This document shows positions 1-12,267 of a DNA stretch of 64,000 nt, in pieces. The notes under the pieces are model-generated. The model ran no database searches and was not told the origin of the DNA. It saw only the letters and a list, made by a program, of their open reading frames with translations. Made by a program: the position numbers and the translations under genes. This DNA is from Achromobacter xylosoxidans (GTDB lineage: Bacteria; Pseudomonadota; Gammaproteobacteria; Burkholderiales; Burkholderiaceae_B): the NCBI RefSeq assembly GCF_001457475.1, contig NZ_LN831029.1, positions 1,302,001-1,366,000 on the forward strand, read 5' to 3'. The number at the start of each line of letters is the position of its first letter. Position 1 is the stretch's first letter.

Positions 1-34
1 ATCTGCCGATCAGCGCGACGGTAGGAAAGTGCAT
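1..34 (-). CDS. nadK: NAD kinase, first 11 codons only
   Basis: An ATG on the minus strand at 34-32 opens a frame that runs off the left edge and reads [11 protein letters not shown]. This matches the N-terminus I recall for NAD kinases of Bordetella and relatives, where nadK lies divergent to hrcA. The enzyme phosphorylates NAD to NADP in the cytoplasm. Only 11 residues are visible, so the call rests on this short match and on gene order. Confidence 0.6.
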   Translation of the reverse strand, partial: MHFPTVALIGR

Positions 35-150
35 GGTGGCGAGGCGAATCAGAAAAACGAAATCGGTCCGGAATCGGGCCTGTTAGCCGATTATATGGGG
101 CCGCATATCGGCTTGCGGGACAAAAATCGCCTTAATTGGAAAAGATTCCC

Positions 151-166
151 TAAAATACCCGCTATG
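151..166 (+). promoter_or_regulatory. -10 box placed for a leaderless hrcA mRNA
   Basis: TAAAAT at 151-156 is followed by exactly 7 nt and then the hrcA ATG at 164, so transcription would start on or next to the start codon. No ribosome binding site lies at a useful distance and no good -35 box is visible. The same layout occurs before 12265, 37875 and 57138. Confidence 0.45.
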
Positions 167-1168
167 GATGACCGCGCACGCGCATTACTGAAAGCGTTGA
201 TCGAACGCTACATCGCCGATGGGCAACCAGTCGGCTCGCGGACGCTATCGAAGGTTTTCGATCTGTCGCCCGCGACCATCCGCAACGTCATGGCGGACCT
301 GGAAGAACTGGGCCTGATCCACAGTCCGCACACGTCCGCGGGGCGCATTCCCACGCCCCGTGGCTACCGCATGTTCGTCGATTCGCTGCTGGCGGTGCAG
401 TCCTACCAGCTCGAACCCCACAACATGGGCGACATGCTGGCGGCGGCCGAGCCCACCCGCGCGGTCAACGCCGCCGCGGCGCTGCTGTCGAACCTGACCC
501 AGTTCGCCGGCGTGGTGCTGACTCCCAAGCGGGCCCAGGTCTTTCGCCAGATCGAATTCATCCGCCTGTCCGACAAGCGCGTGCTGCTGATCATCGTCAC
601 GCCCGACGGCGACGTGCAGAACCGCATCCTGTTCGTGCAGCGCGACTACGCCGAGGCCGAACTGCTGGAGGCGGGCAATTTCTTCAACGTCCATTTCGCC
701 GGCAAGTCCTTCGACGCGGTGCGGCGCACCCTCTCGACCGAACTGGCGCAGTTGCGCGAAGACATCTCCCGGCTGATGCAGGCGGCGGTCGAGGCCAGCG
801 CCGAAGCGGCCGAGGATGGCGACGCCGTGGTCATCTCGGGCGAGCGCAAGCTGCTCGACGTCACCGACATCGCGTCCGACATGGACCGCCTGCGCAAGAT
901 GTTCTCGCTGTTCGAGAAAAAGACCGACCTGCTGCAGCTGCTCGACGTGTCGAGCCGGGCGCAGGGGGTGCAGATCTACATCGGCGGCGATTCCCAGCTG
1001 GTGCCGATGGAAGAGGTCTCGGTCATCACCGCGCCCTACGGCGTGGACGGCAAGGTGGTCGGCACGCTCGGCGTGATCGGCCCGACCCGCATGGCCTACG
1101 AGCGCGTCATCCCGATCGTGGACATCACGGCGCGCCTGCTGTCCAACGCCCTCAGCCACAACCAGTAG
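164..1168 (+). CDS. hrcA: Heat-inducible transcription repressor HrcA
   Basis: A 334-residue HrcA family protein. In other bacteria HrcA represses groE-type operons by binding the CIRCE inverted repeat and is activated by GroEL. The N-terminal 75 or so residues form the winged-helix DNA-binding part ([14 protein letters not shown] is the recognition region, followed by [11 protein letters not shown]). The rest is the GAF-like dimerisation and inserted domain. The frame is open from 29, but similarity begins at MDDRARALL (ATG at 164), so that start was chosen. I found no CIRCE element in this window, so its targets lie elsewhere, most likely groES. It sits 45 bp upstream of hemH and heads the heat-shock block. 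Confidence 0.93.
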   Translation: MDDRARALLKALIERYIADGQPVGSRTLSKVFDLSPATIRNVMADLEELGLIHSPHTSAGRIPTPRGYRMFVDSLLAVQSYQLEPHNMGDMLAAAEPTRAVNAAAALLSNLTQFAGVVLTPKRAQVFRQIEFIRLSDKRVLLIIVTPDGDVQNRILFVQRDYAEAELLEAGNFFNVHFAGKSFDAVRRTLSTELAQLREDISRLMQAAVEASAEAAEDGDAVVISGERKLLDVTDIASDMDRLRKMFSLFEKKTDLLQLLDVSSRAQGVQIYIGGDSQLVPMEEVSVITAPYGVDGKVVGTLGVIGPTRMAYERVIPIVDITARLLSNALSHNQ

Positions 1169-1213
1169 TCCCACCCGAACCGACATCCTCCTGGCGGAGG
1201 AAGGGGAGTTTTT

Positions 1214-2305
1214 GTGTTTCTTCGCCTGTTCAAGTATCTCTGGCCTGAACGCTACCTGCCCGAAGCCGAGCAGGAAGACCCCTTCAACGAAGATCCGCCG
1301 CCGCGGGTCGAAGGCAAGGTCGGCGTGCTGCTGGTGAACCTTGGCACGCCGGACACCCCTGGCAAGAAGGACATCCGCAAGTACCTGGGCGAATTCCTGT
1401 CGGATCCCCGCGTGATCGAAATCCCGCGCTATCTCTGGAAGCCGATCCTGCACGGCCTGGTGCTGACGCTGCGTCCCAAGAAACTGGAGCCGCGCTATGC
1501 CGGCGTCTGGCTCAAGGACGGCTCGCCGCTGATGGTCTACAGCCGCCGCCAGGCCGAAGGCGTGCAGGCGGCCTTGAGCGCCGCCGGCGTCGAGGCGGTG
1601 GTCGAGCTGGGCATGCGCTACGGCAATCCCTCGATCCCCGACGCCATCTCGCGCTTGCGGGCGCAAGGATGCGAACGCATCCTGACCGTGCCGCTGTACC
1701 CGCAGTATGCCGCCAGCACCACCGCCACCGTGGTCGATGCCGTCACGCGCCATGCGGCCCGGCTGCGCGACCAGCCGGAAATGCGCTTCATCAAGCGCTT
1801 CCACCAGGAACCCCTCTACCTGGATCCGCTGGCCGCCAGCATCGAGGCGCATTGGCGCGAGCACGGCAAGCCGCAGAAACTGGTCATGAGTTTCCACGGA
1901 TTGCCGCGTTATTCCATCGAGCTGGGCGATCCGTATTACCGCGACTGCATGGAAACCGCGCGGCTGCTGTCGCAGCGCCTCTCGCTGCCGCGCGAGCAGA
2001 TCGAAGTGACCTTCCAGAGCCGCTTCGGCACCGCCCGCTGGCTCGAGCCCTATACCGAACCCACCCTCAAGGCGCTGGCCGCCTCGGGTGTGACCGAGGT
2101 GGATGTGGTGTGTCCGGGATTTGTGGCAGACTGTCTGGAAACCCTGGAAGAGATCAGCCTGGAGTGCCGCGACGCCTTTCTTGGCGCGGGCGGCAGGCAA
2201 TTCCGTTACATTCCGGCGCTGAACGACGATCCGGCCTGGATCGCAGGGTTGGCCACTCTGGTGGAACGGCACTTGCAGGGGTGGCCCACGCATTCACGGA
2301 CTTGA
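1214..2305 (+). CDS. hemH: Ferrochelatase
   Basis: Inserts ferrous iron into protoporphyrin IX in the last step of haem synthesis. The protein has 363 residues, the usual size for the proteobacterial enzyme. Family marks are VGVLLVNLGTPDTP near the N-terminus, SFHGLP with the catalytic His at about residue 228, and CPGFVADCLETLEEI with the conserved Glu. The start is GTG at 1214, preceded by a strong purine-rich ribosome binding site (GGAGGAAGGGGAG, 1196-1208). The first 35 residues precede the catalytic fold and are typical of this lineage. It is followed after 12 bp by the small gene at 2318 and is probably cotranscribed with it. Confidence 0.96.
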   Translation: MFLRLFKYLWPERYLPEAEQEDPFNEDPPPRVEGKVGVLLVNLGTPDTPGKKDIRKYLGEFLSDPRVIEIPRYLWKPILHGLVLTLRPKKLEPRYAGVWLKDGSPLMVYSRRQAEGVQAALSAAGVEAVVELGMRYGNPSIPDAISRLRAQGCERILTVPLYPQYAASTTATVVDAVTRHAARLRDQPEMRFIKRFHQEPLYLDPLAASIEAHWREHGKPQKLVMSFHGLPRYSIELGDPYYRDCMETARLLSQRLSLPREQIEVTFQSRFGTARWLEPYTEPTLKALAASGVTEVDVVCPGFVADCLETLEEISLECRDAFLGAGGRQFRYIPALNDDPAWIAGLATLVERHLQGWPTHSRT

Positions 2306-2317
2306 AGGAGAGGGCGC

Positions 2318-2551
2318 ATGCACCATGATCCCAAGACGGGCAAGATTGTGAAAAAGGGGAACGTCAGCACCCCGGTGGACGAGGATCAGGTCGAACACGA
2401 GCTGGACGAGGCGCTGGCCGAGACCTTCCCCGCAAGCGACCCGATCGCCATCAACCCGGAACCCGACGACGACCCTGCCGTCGACCGGGCCCTGAAAGAC
2501 ACCTTTCCCGCCAGCGACGCGCCGGCCCCGGCCCAGCCGGGCAAGAAATGA
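2318..2551 (+). CDS. Small acidic protein with a duplicated TFPASD motif
   Basis: A 77-residue, strongly acidic, Pro-rich protein with no membrane segment. The striking feature is an internal duplication: DEALAETFPASDPIA around residues 28-42 and DRALKDTFPASDAPA around 54-68. The two halves have the pattern (D/E)-x-A-L-x-(E/D)-TFPASD-x-x-A. I have seen this motif in other short proteobacterial proteins but know no function for it. The gene starts 12 bp after hemH with GGAGAGGG as ribosome binding site and lies just upstream of the heat-shock genes. Composition suggests a mostly disordered protein or a binding peptide. Confidence 0.8.
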   Translation: MHHDPKTGKIVKKGNVSTPVDEDQVEHELDEALAETFPASDPIAINPEPDDDPAVDRALKDTFPASDAPAPAQPGKK

Positions 2552-2694
2552 CCTGTCGTTGACCGGGCCGGACGGGCATTTTGCCCCCTGATCCTGGGCG
2601 TCTGGAGGGGCTCCAGGAAAACGGCGGGCTTTTTGCCGTGGATTCCGCCCCGTCCCAAGGGTGGTCCGCGACGGGGAATATTTGCTTTCCCGGG
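2552..2694 (+). other. hemH-grpE spacer with short hairpins
   Basis: Several small inverted repeats lie here: GGGC-ATTTT-GCCC near 2575-2587, CTGGAG-GGG-CTCCAG near 2601-2615, and CCCCGTC/GACGGGG enclosing 2648-2676. None has a clear T-run, so termination of the hemH transcript is only a possibility. The region ends at the sigma-32 promoter of grpE. Confidence 0.4.
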
Positions 2695-2720
2695 CTTGAA
2701 ATAGGGGTATTGGCCCCCAT
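2695..2720 (+). promoter_or_regulatory. Sigma-32 heat-shock promoter of grpE
   Basis: CTTGAA at 2695-2700 and CCCCAT at 2715-2720 are separated by 14 bp. Both hexamers match the RpoH consensus (CTTGAA, 13-17 bp, CCCCAT) perfectly. The grpE start is about 39 bp downstream of the -10. Confidence 0.88.
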
Positions 2721-2758
2721 TCATGTCTGCGAAAGCCATTCTTTTTGGAGGATTCCCC

Positions 2759-3316
2759 ATGACGGCACCCAACGAGCCTGTAGATCAGACGCCCGGATTC
2801 GGCGATGACGCCGATGCGGCCCCCGCCGCCCAGGACGCCGCGCAGGCCGAGCTGAACGAGTTGCGCGCCCAGCTGGACGCGGCCCAGGCTACCGTCAATG
2901 AGCAGCAGGACCAGCTTCTGCGCGTGCGCGCCGAAGCCGAGAACGTGCGCCGCCGCGCCCAGGAGGAAGTCTCCAAGGCGCGCAAGTTCGGCATCGAGTC
3001 GTTCGCGGAAAGCCTGGTGCCGGTCAAGGACAGCCTGGAGGCCGCGCTGGCCCAGGCCGACCAGACCGTGGACACGCTGCGCGAAGGCGTCGAAGTGACG
3101 CTCAAGCAGCTGGCCGCCGCCTTCGAGCGCAACCTGCTCAAGGAAATCGCGCCGGTCCAGGGCGACAAGTTCGATCCGCACCTGCACCAGGCCATTTCGT
3201 CGATTCCCGCCGAGCAGCCCGCCAACACGGTGGTGCAACTGCTGCAGAAAGGCTACGTCATCGCCGATCGCACGCTGCGCCCGGCGCTGGTAGTGGTGTC
3301 CGCCGGCCAAGGCTGA
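2759..3316 (+). CDS. grpE: Nucleotide exchange factor GrpE
   Basis: A 185-residue GrpE. It releases ADP from DnaK and so sets the pace of the DnaK-DnaJ chaperone cycle. The N-terminal 30 residues are acidic and Ala-rich. A long coiled coil follows (about 30-100, with [13 protein letters not shown]), then the beta domain ending in [16 protein letters not shown]. The ATG at 2759 follows TTGGAGGA at 2745-2752; an upstream in-frame ATG at 2723 lies only 3 bp after the sigma-32 -10 box and is not the start. It is followed after 14 bp by a thioredoxin-like gene rather than directly by dnaK. Confidence 0.96.
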   Translation: MTAPNEPVDQTPGFGDDADAAPAAQDAAQAELNELRAQLDAAQATVNEQQDQLLRVRAEAENVRRRAQEEVSKARKFGIESFAESLVPVKDSLEAALAQADQTVDTLREGVEVTLKQLAAAFERNLLKEIAPVQGDKFDPHLHQAISSIPAEQPANTVVQLLQKGYVIADRTLRPALVVVSAGQG

Positions 3317-3330
3317 GCGGGCGGCGCGCC

Positions 3331-3735
3331 ATGACCGATCCCCGTTTCGACCCGGCGCAGGTCTTCGCGGTCTTCGACATGCGGCATGTCGACTCCGCGG
3401 GATTCGACGCGGCCGTGGTCCAGGCGCCGGGATCGGACCTGCGCTGCGTGTTCCTGTGGGGCCAGGATTGCTATAACTGCAATCTCTTCAAGCAGGCGGC
3501 ATTGCTGCACCAGGAAACCCTGCTGGGCCTGGGCCTGACCTGGTTCGAGGCTGACGTCTACGCCGACGAACCCCTGGGTCGTCGCTTTTCCCTGCATGGC
3601 GTCCCCACTTTTGTGCTTTACCGGGCCGGAAAGCGGCTCGGCCGCATTACCGGTTGGCCCGGATTGCCCCAGTTCACGGCGGCGATCCGGCGCCTGCAGG
3701 AAACCCCGGCGGAAAATTCCAGCCAGGCGTCTTGA
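3331..3735 (+). CDS. Thioredoxin-fold protein with a CYNC active site
   Basis: A 134-residue cytoplasmic protein without signal peptide. The CxxC is Cys47-Tyr-Asn-Cys50 inside WGQDCYNCNLFK, and the cis-proline is in GVPTF (Pro92); both are standard for the thioredoxin fold. CYNC differs from the thioredoxin CGPC, so it should have another redox potential or partner. Its position between grpE and dnaK, behind the grpE heat-shock promoter, suggests a role in thiol repair during heat or oxidative stress. The dnaK heat-shock promoter begins inside its last codons. Confidence 0.85.
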   Translation: MTDPRFDPAQVFAVFDMRHVDSAGFDAAVVQAPGSDLRCVFLWGQDCYNCNLFKQAALLHQETLLGLGLTWFEADVYADEPLGRRFSLHGVPTFVLYRAGKRLGRITGWPGLPQFTAAIRRLQETPAENSSQAS

Positions 3736-3757
3736 AAAACCCTGCGGGCAGCCCCAG
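3731..3757 (+). promoter_or_regulatory. Sigma-32 heat-shock promoter of dnaK
   Basis: CTTGAA at 3731-3736, 15 bp spacer, CCCCAG at 3752-3757. The -35 box overlaps the stop codon of the thioredoxin-like gene (TGA 3733-3735). One base differs from the RpoH -10 consensus. It would give dnaK its own heat-shock transcript besides read-through from grpE. Confidence 0.8.
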
Positions 3758-3816
3758 TTATGTGGGGACAGGAAATTTCTCTCCAATTTCACAGATTTAT
3801 CCAAGGTAACCCGACC

Positions 3817-5742
<1,926 letters not shown>

Positions 5743-5767
5743 TGGCCGGGCGCTGACCTGCCTCTGC

Positions 5768-5801
5768 CGCCCGGTAGCCGGAGAAATCCGCCTACCGGGC
5801 G
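5768..5801 (+). other. Hairpin in the dnaK-dnaJ spacer
   Basis: CGCCCGGTAG (5768-5777) pairs perfectly with CTACCGGGCG (5792-5801) around a 14-nt loop. No T-run follows. It may slow polymerase, act as an RNA-processing or stabilising element, or lower dnaJ output relative to dnaK. Confidence 0.6.
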
Positions 5802-5851
5802 AACTCATTCTGTAGCACTGAAAAGAAGGCTCTCCCCCGAGCCCACCGATC

Positions 5852-6982
5852 ATGGCAAAACGCGACTATTACGACGTCCTGGGCGTGGCAAAAAATGCCT
5901 CGGACGACGAACTCAAGAAGGCCTATCGAAAGCTGGCCATGAAATACCATCCGGACCGCAATCCGGACAGCAAGGAAGCCGAAGAGAAGTTCAAGGAAGC
6001 CAAGGAAGCCTACGAGGTCCTGGGTGATGAACAGAAGCGCGCCGCGTACGACCGCTACGGCCACGCGGGCGTCGACCCCAACGCCGCGGGCATGGGCGGC
6101 GGCGGCATGGGCGGTGGCTTCGCCGACGCCTTTGGCGACATCTTCGGCGAGATCTTCGGCGGTGGCGGCGGTGGCCGCCGCGGCGGCGGTCCCCAGGTGT
6201 ACCGCGGCGCCGACTTGAAGTACGCGCTGGAAATCACGCTGGAGCAGGCAGCGGCCGGCTTCGACACCGAGATCCGCGTGCCCAGCTGGGAAAACTGCGA
6301 CACCTGCCACGGTTCCGGCGCCAAGCCCGGCACCTCGCCCAAGACCTGCCGCACCTGCGGCGGCTCCGGCGCGGTGCGCATGCAGCAGGGCTTCTTCAGC
6401 GTCCAGCAGACCTGCCCGACCTGCCACGGTAACGGCAAGGAGATCACCGATCCGTGCGTGGCCTGCGATGGCGTCGGCCGCATCCGCCGCAACAAGACCT
6501 TGCAGGTCAAGATCCCGGCCGGTATCGACGACGGCATGCGCATCCGCTCCAGCGGCAATGGCGAGCCGGGCATCAATGGCGGCCCGCCGGGCGACCTGTA
6601 TGTGGAAATCCACATCAAGCAGCACAAGATCTTCCAGCGCGATGGCGACGACCTGCACTGCGAACTGACCATCCCGTTCACCACGGCGGCGCTGGGCGGT
6701 GAACTGCAGGTGCCGACGCTGGGCGGCAAGGCCGAGATCTCGATTCCCGAGGGCACGCAGTCCGGCAAGACCTTCCGCCTGCGCGGCAAGGGCATCCGCG
6801 GCGTGCGCGGCAGCTATCCGGGCGACTTGTACTGCCACGTGGTGGTCGAGACGCCGGTGCGCCTGAGCGATGACCAGAAGAACATCCTGCGCCAGTTCGA
6901 GGCCTCGCTGAACGACGGCGGCGACCGCCACTCGCCGCAAAGCAAGTCCTGGACCGATCGCGTCAAGGAATTTTTCAGCTGA
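5852..6982 (+). CDS. dnaJ: Chaperone DnaJ (Hsp40)
   Basis: A 376-residue class A Hsp40 that delivers substrates to DnaK and stimulates its ATPase. The J domain carries HPD at residues 33-35. A Gly/Phe-rich region follows (about 75-115, largely GGG repeats). Four zinc-binding CxxCxGxG motifs come next ([32 protein letters not shown]), then the C-terminal substrate-binding domains. A weak AGAAGG lies about 20 nt upstream of the ATG, so the start is inferred from conservation ([12 protein letters not shown]). A strong terminator follows. Confidence 0.98.
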   Translation: MAKRDYYDVLGVAKNASDDELKKAYRKLAMKYHPDRNPDSKEAEEKFKEAKEAYEVLGDEQKRAAYDRYGHAGVDPNAAGMGGGGMGGGFADAFGDIFGEIFGGGGGGRRGGGPQVYRGADLKYALEITLEQAAAGFDTEIRVPSWENCDTCHGSGAKPGTSPKTCRTCGGSGAVRMQQGFFSVQQTCPTCHGNGKEITDPCVACDGVGRIRRNKTLQVKIPAGIDDGMRIRSSGNGEPGINGGPPGDLYVEIHIKQHKIFQRDGDDLHCELTIPFTTAALGGELQVPTLGGKAEISIPEGTQSGKTFRLRGKGIRGVRGSYPGDLYCHVVVETPVRLSDDQKNILRQFEASLNDGGDRHSPQSKSWTDRVKEFFS

Positions 6983-7018
6983 ATCGCCTGACCTGACTCC
7001 CGCCATTGCGGCGGACCA

Positions 7019-7061
7019 CGGCCCAGGGTCTGGAGGTATCCGGACCCTGGGCCGCTTTCAT
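7019..7061 (+). terminator. Terminator after dnaJ
   Basis: A 12-bp perfect stem, CGGCCCAGGGTC (7019-7030) with GACCCTGGGCCG (7043-7054), is followed by CTTTCATT. It ends the grpE-dnaK-dnaJ transcript. Confidence 0.8.
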
Positions 7062-7087
7062 TGTGGCAGGCGGCACGACGTCGGGGC

Positions 7088-7116
7088 GAAAAAAAACCGC
7101 GGCTTGCGCCGCGGTT
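7088..7116 (-). terminator. Terminator reading minus strand
   Basis: AAACCGCGGC/GCCGCGGTTT around TTGC, with a run of eight A on the plus strand that becomes a T-run on the minus strand. It would end the transcript of the repeat protein at 7342-7731 and face the dnaJ terminator. Confidence 0.8.
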
Positions 7117-7119
7117 TCA

Positions 7120-7271
7120 CTACGGGTACTGCTACTTCTTGCTTCAGACTTCGTACTGCTGACTACGGGTGCTGCTAACTACGGGTCTTGCTAACTACAG
7201 TTGCTGCCTCTTCCAAAACAGACTTCGTACTGCTACTACAGGTCCTGCTACTTCCACTGCTACAGTTCTGC
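7120..7271. repeat. Imperfect short-unit repeat tract
   Basis: Copies of a roughly 16-nt unit, CTACgGGTnCTGCTAa, recur at about 7120, 7162, 7178, 7194 (degenerate) and 7235. A longer word, AGACTTCGTACTGCT, occurs twice (7146 and 7220). The tract is visibly less G+C-rich than its surroundings. It lies between the minus-strand terminator and the 3' end of the repeat protein gene, so it would be a transcribed 3' untranslated region on the minus strand. I see no convincing coding frame in it. The remainder of the gap to 7341 shows nothing else. Confidence 0.6.
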
Positions 7272-7341
7272 CGCCGTTGCCGGAAAATACCGACCCCGAA
7301 CCATGATGCCGTCCGAGGCCGGTCGGGCTACAGCAAGCAGC

Positions 7342-7731
7342 TCACCGGGTGATCGGCGGGTATTCGAGCTCGCCGAACGTGTATTGGCCGCTGGCCTTGG
7401 CCTGGGCAAGTTCCTGCTGGACTTCGGCGCGGCTCTTGCCGGCGGCAGGCGCTGCCACGACCGGCGGGTATGGCAGTTCGCCGAAGGTGTATTCGCCGCT
7501 GGTCTTGGCTTGTTGCAGCTGGGCCTGCACTTCCTGCGAGCTCAGGCTGGTGGCCTGGGGCAGGGCGGGCGGGTAGTCCAGCTCGCCGAAGGTGTATTGG
7601 CCGCTGACCTTGGCTTGTTGCAGTTCGGTCGCGACCTGGGCGCTCGACTTGGCTTGCTCGACACCGGCGGCTTGCGCGCCGGCGCCGGCCAAGGCTAGGG
7701 AAATCAGAAGGGTAGTCGTCAGGGTTTTCAT
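7342..7731 (-). CDS. Secreted protein with three YTFGEL repeats (DUF4148-like)
   Basis: A 129-residue protein with an N-terminal signal peptide (MKTLTTTLLISLALAGAGAQA, cleavage near residue 21), so probably periplasmic. The mature part is three tandem repeats of about 35 residues. Each runs S-x-x-(E/Q)V-x-x-(E/Q)L-x-(Q/A)AK-x-SG-(Q/E)-YTFGEL-x-YPP, with YTFGELDYPP, YTFGELPYPP and YTFGELEYPP as the three endings. It resembles the DUF4148 type of short secreted proteins common in Burkholderiales, whose function is unknown. GGAGGT precedes the ATG at 7731, which excludes the in-frame ATG four codons upstream. Confidence 0.85.
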   Translation of the reverse strand: MKTLTTTLLISLALAGAGAQAAGVEQAKSSAQVATELQQAKVSGQYTFGELDYPPALPQATSLSSQEVQAQLQQAKTSGEYTFGELPYPPVVAAPAAGKSRAEVQQELAQAKASGQYTFGELEYPPITR

Positions 7732-8015
7732 AATGACCTCCAATGTTGTAGACGGGGCCGAATCCGGCGGCCCTCCGTCGTGGTTCGTTGTTTGTTCCCG
7801 ATGACTGAATTGTGCGCGTCATCTCACCTGGGATAAACCCGTATATCTTGAAAACATCTTTCCAAATGGATGGGTAATAAGCATTTGGATAAGAAATCTC
7901 CCCGTTTATGGCATGGTCATGCGTCCAGCCCGTCCCTCATGAGGGGAACGGGGTTGCGGACAGGCAAAAAAAACCCCTGCCGGAGCAGGGGCGTCGGATG
8001 CCGGAAGGCGTGGCG
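7732..8015. other. Spacer between the repeat protein and the M16 protease
   Basis: Upstream region of the minus-strand gene at 7731. It is relatively A+T-rich around 7830-7900, but no promoter hexamer pair is convincing. It also holds a 12-bp perfect palindrome CCCTCATGAGGG (7934-7945) and the terminator of the protease gene. Confidence 0.4.
7964..7992 (-). terminator. Terminator of the M16 protease gene
   Basis: CCCCTGC/GCAGGGG stem around CGGA (7974-7991), flanked on the plus strand by eight A (7966-7973), which are T on the minus strand. Located 24 bp after the stop at 8016. Confidence 0.88.
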
Positions 8016-10769
<2,754 letters not shown>

Positions 10770-10880
10770 GGCGGACTATTCCTTTGGCATGGCAGAATCC
10801 GTTGGAGTGTATACGGTGTGAATGGTTCAGGGTCTTGGGCCCCCGCGCGCCGCTCCGTCATTCTGTCTGGAAAACCGCGC

Positions 10881-11480
10881 ATGTCGCTATCCCTTGAAAT
10901 CGAGACTCCCCGGCTGGTGCTGCGACAGTGGCTGGCTGCCGACCGCAAGCCGTTCGCCGCCATGAATACGGATGCGCGCGTGACCCGCTACCTTCTGCCG
11001 ATGAGCGCGGCGCAAAGCGACGCGTTGGCCGACCGGTTGGCCGCGGGCATCGACGAATACGGTTGGGGATTCTGGGCCGTCGAAGCGCCGGGCGTCGCGC
11101 CGTTCATCGGATTCGTCGGGATCAAGGCGCTGGCGCCGACGCTGCCGTTCGCGCCCGGCGTGGAAATCGGCTGGCGCCTGGCCGCGCCCTATTGGGGCAG
11201 GGGCTATGCCAGCGAAGCCGCGCAGGCCGCGCTGCGGGTGGGATTCGAGCAGGTCGGTCTTTCCGAGATCGTGGCGTTCACGGTTCCGGAGAACGAGCCG
11301 TCGCGCGCGGTGATGCGGCGCCTGGGCATGCGCGAGGAAGCAGCGCGCTTCGCGCATCCGGCGGTGCCGGACGGCCATCCCTTGAAGACGCATGTGTTGT
11401 ATCGGCTGGCGCGCGAGGCCTGGCGGGCGCGGAAAAATGGTGACGCAGGAACAGGCGCGGAGCCGGTCGCGGCCGCATAA
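10881..11480 (+). CDS. GNAT acetyltransferase of the RimJ/RimL type
   Basis: A 199-residue cytoplasmic GNAT protein. ETPRLVLRQW near the N-terminus and GWRLAAPYWGRGYASEAAQAAL (acetyl-CoA site, split here as WGRGYASEA) are typical of the Acetyltransf_3 group, which acetylates protein N-termini or small amines. The C-terminus ends with a PENEPSRAVMRRLGM stretch and a charged tail. ATG 10881 was preferred over an upstream in-frame ATG at 10818 because similarity begins at MSLSLEIETPRL. Substrate unknown. Confidence 0.85.
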   Translation: MSLSLEIETPRLVLRQWLAADRKPFAAMNTDARVTRYLLPMSAAQSDALADRLAAGIDEYGWGFWAVEAPGVAPFIGFVGIKALAPTLPFAPGVEIGWRLAAPYWGRGYASEAAQAALRVGFEQVGLSEIVAFTVPENEPSRAVMRRLGMREEAARFAHPAVPDGHPLKTHVLYRLAREAWRARKNGDAGTGAEPVAAA

Positions 11481-11791
11481 GGACTGATGGGGCGATAGGG
11501 GCCGGCAAGCCTTGGCAACCGGGGCTGGTGCAACGCAACACGCTGGCGTGGCCAGGCCGATTTGAGGTCGGGACGGGCGCGGGTGTAAGCTTTGCAGAAC
11601 GTAGTTGCTGTTGTCGACGGGACGCGCGACAGCCGTCTACAGGTTTCCCGTCCAACGCCAGCCGCCGCCCCGCCGGGTCGCAGACCTGCCCCATGCCGGA
11701 TCGCGACCCCGCCCCGCGGGCGACGACGGTGCTTGCTGTTCGCGCCTTCGCCGCCGGCATCCTGCCGGCGCATCTTTCGGAGGAACGACCC
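11481..11791. other. Gene-free stretch before the hypothetical at 11792
   Basis: About 310 bp after the GNAT gene. A frame on the plus strand is open through it into the next gene, but its composition (Arg/Pro/Ala-rich, no start signal) does not look coding. No hairpin with a T-run and no clear promoter was seen. Confidence 0.5.
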
Positions 11792-12172
11792 ATGCTGACC
11801 GAGATCGTCACGCGTGCCTTGTCCCAATTGACCGGCAGCCCCATGAGCGGCGACCGCATCAAAGGACAGTTTCAGTACGCTTATGCCAGTGATGACGGCC
11901 AATTCGTGGCCATACTGACCCATGACATGACCACCTATGTGGTGGACCTGCGCACGCAGCGCTATTTCGCCGAATGCGGAGGCTCGCCGCGAGGCTTTGC
12001 GGGGCATGTGCTCGAGATGGAGGGCGCCGAGGCGCGCCAGCATCCGTGGCCCGCGGCCAATGACCTGTTCGACCTGGATATGGACGCCGACGAGCTGTCC
12101 TGGCGCCAATGCCCCGGGATGCGCAGCATGGCCGAAGGCGCGCACCGATCTGTGGAGAGCCGCGCCGCCTGA
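11792..12172 (+). CDS. Conserved-looking hypothetical protein
   Basis: A 126-residue soluble protein that I do not recognise. It has a compact central part (GQFQYAYASDDGQFVAILTHDM, seen as beta-rich; then TTYVVDLRTQRYF) and an acidic segment (DLFDLDMDADEL). No signal peptide or membrane segment. ATG 11792 follows GGAGGA with 8 nt spacing; the upstream in-frame ATGs at 11528 and 11693 lack this. A rho-independent terminator follows directly, so it is probably transcribed alone. Confidence 0.75.
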   Translation: MLTEIVTRALSQLTGSPMSGDRIKGQFQYAYASDDGQFVAILTHDMTTYVVDLRTQRYFAECGGSPRGFAGHVLEMEGAEARQHPWPAANDLFDLDMDADELSWRQCPGMRSMAEGAHRSVESRAA

Positions 12173-12203
12173 GAGTGGCCAGAAGCGGCAGTACCGTCAC
12201 TGA

Positions 12204-12228
12204 ACCGGCGCCATCGCCGGTTTTTTTT
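12204..12228 (+). terminator. Terminator after the hypothetical gene
   Basis: ACCGGCG-CCAT-CGCCGGT stem followed by eight T. It separates this gene from the downstream GNAT gene. Confidence 0.9.
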
Positions 12229-12251
12229 GTCCCATCGGCAAGGCGGCTCGC

Positions 12252-12267
12252 TACAATCCGCGCCATG
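12252..12267 (+). promoter_or_regulatory. -10 box placed for a leaderless GNAT mRNA
   Basis: TACAAT at 12252-12257, then 7 nt, then ATG 12265. A possible -35 TTGTCC (12227-12232) is 19 bp upstream, just after the T-run of the preceding terminator. No ribosome binding site precedes the ATG. Confidence 0.5.

Noticed and set aside
1..163. CIRCE operator upstream of hrcA or dnaK
   Set aside because: I found no TTAGCACTC-N9-GAGTGCTAA-like repeat in front of hrcA, grpE, dnaK or dnaJ. Control here appears to be by sigma-32.
245..2293. A minus-strand frame of 682 codons opposite hrcA and hemH
   Set aside because: It runs across two clear genes and their spacer and resembles no protein.
7934..7945. 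Palindrome CCCTCATGAGGG as a regulatory operator
   Set aside because: It lies downstream of the protease gene and far from any start codon. A single 12-bp palindrome can arise by chance in 64 kb, so I keep it only as a note.
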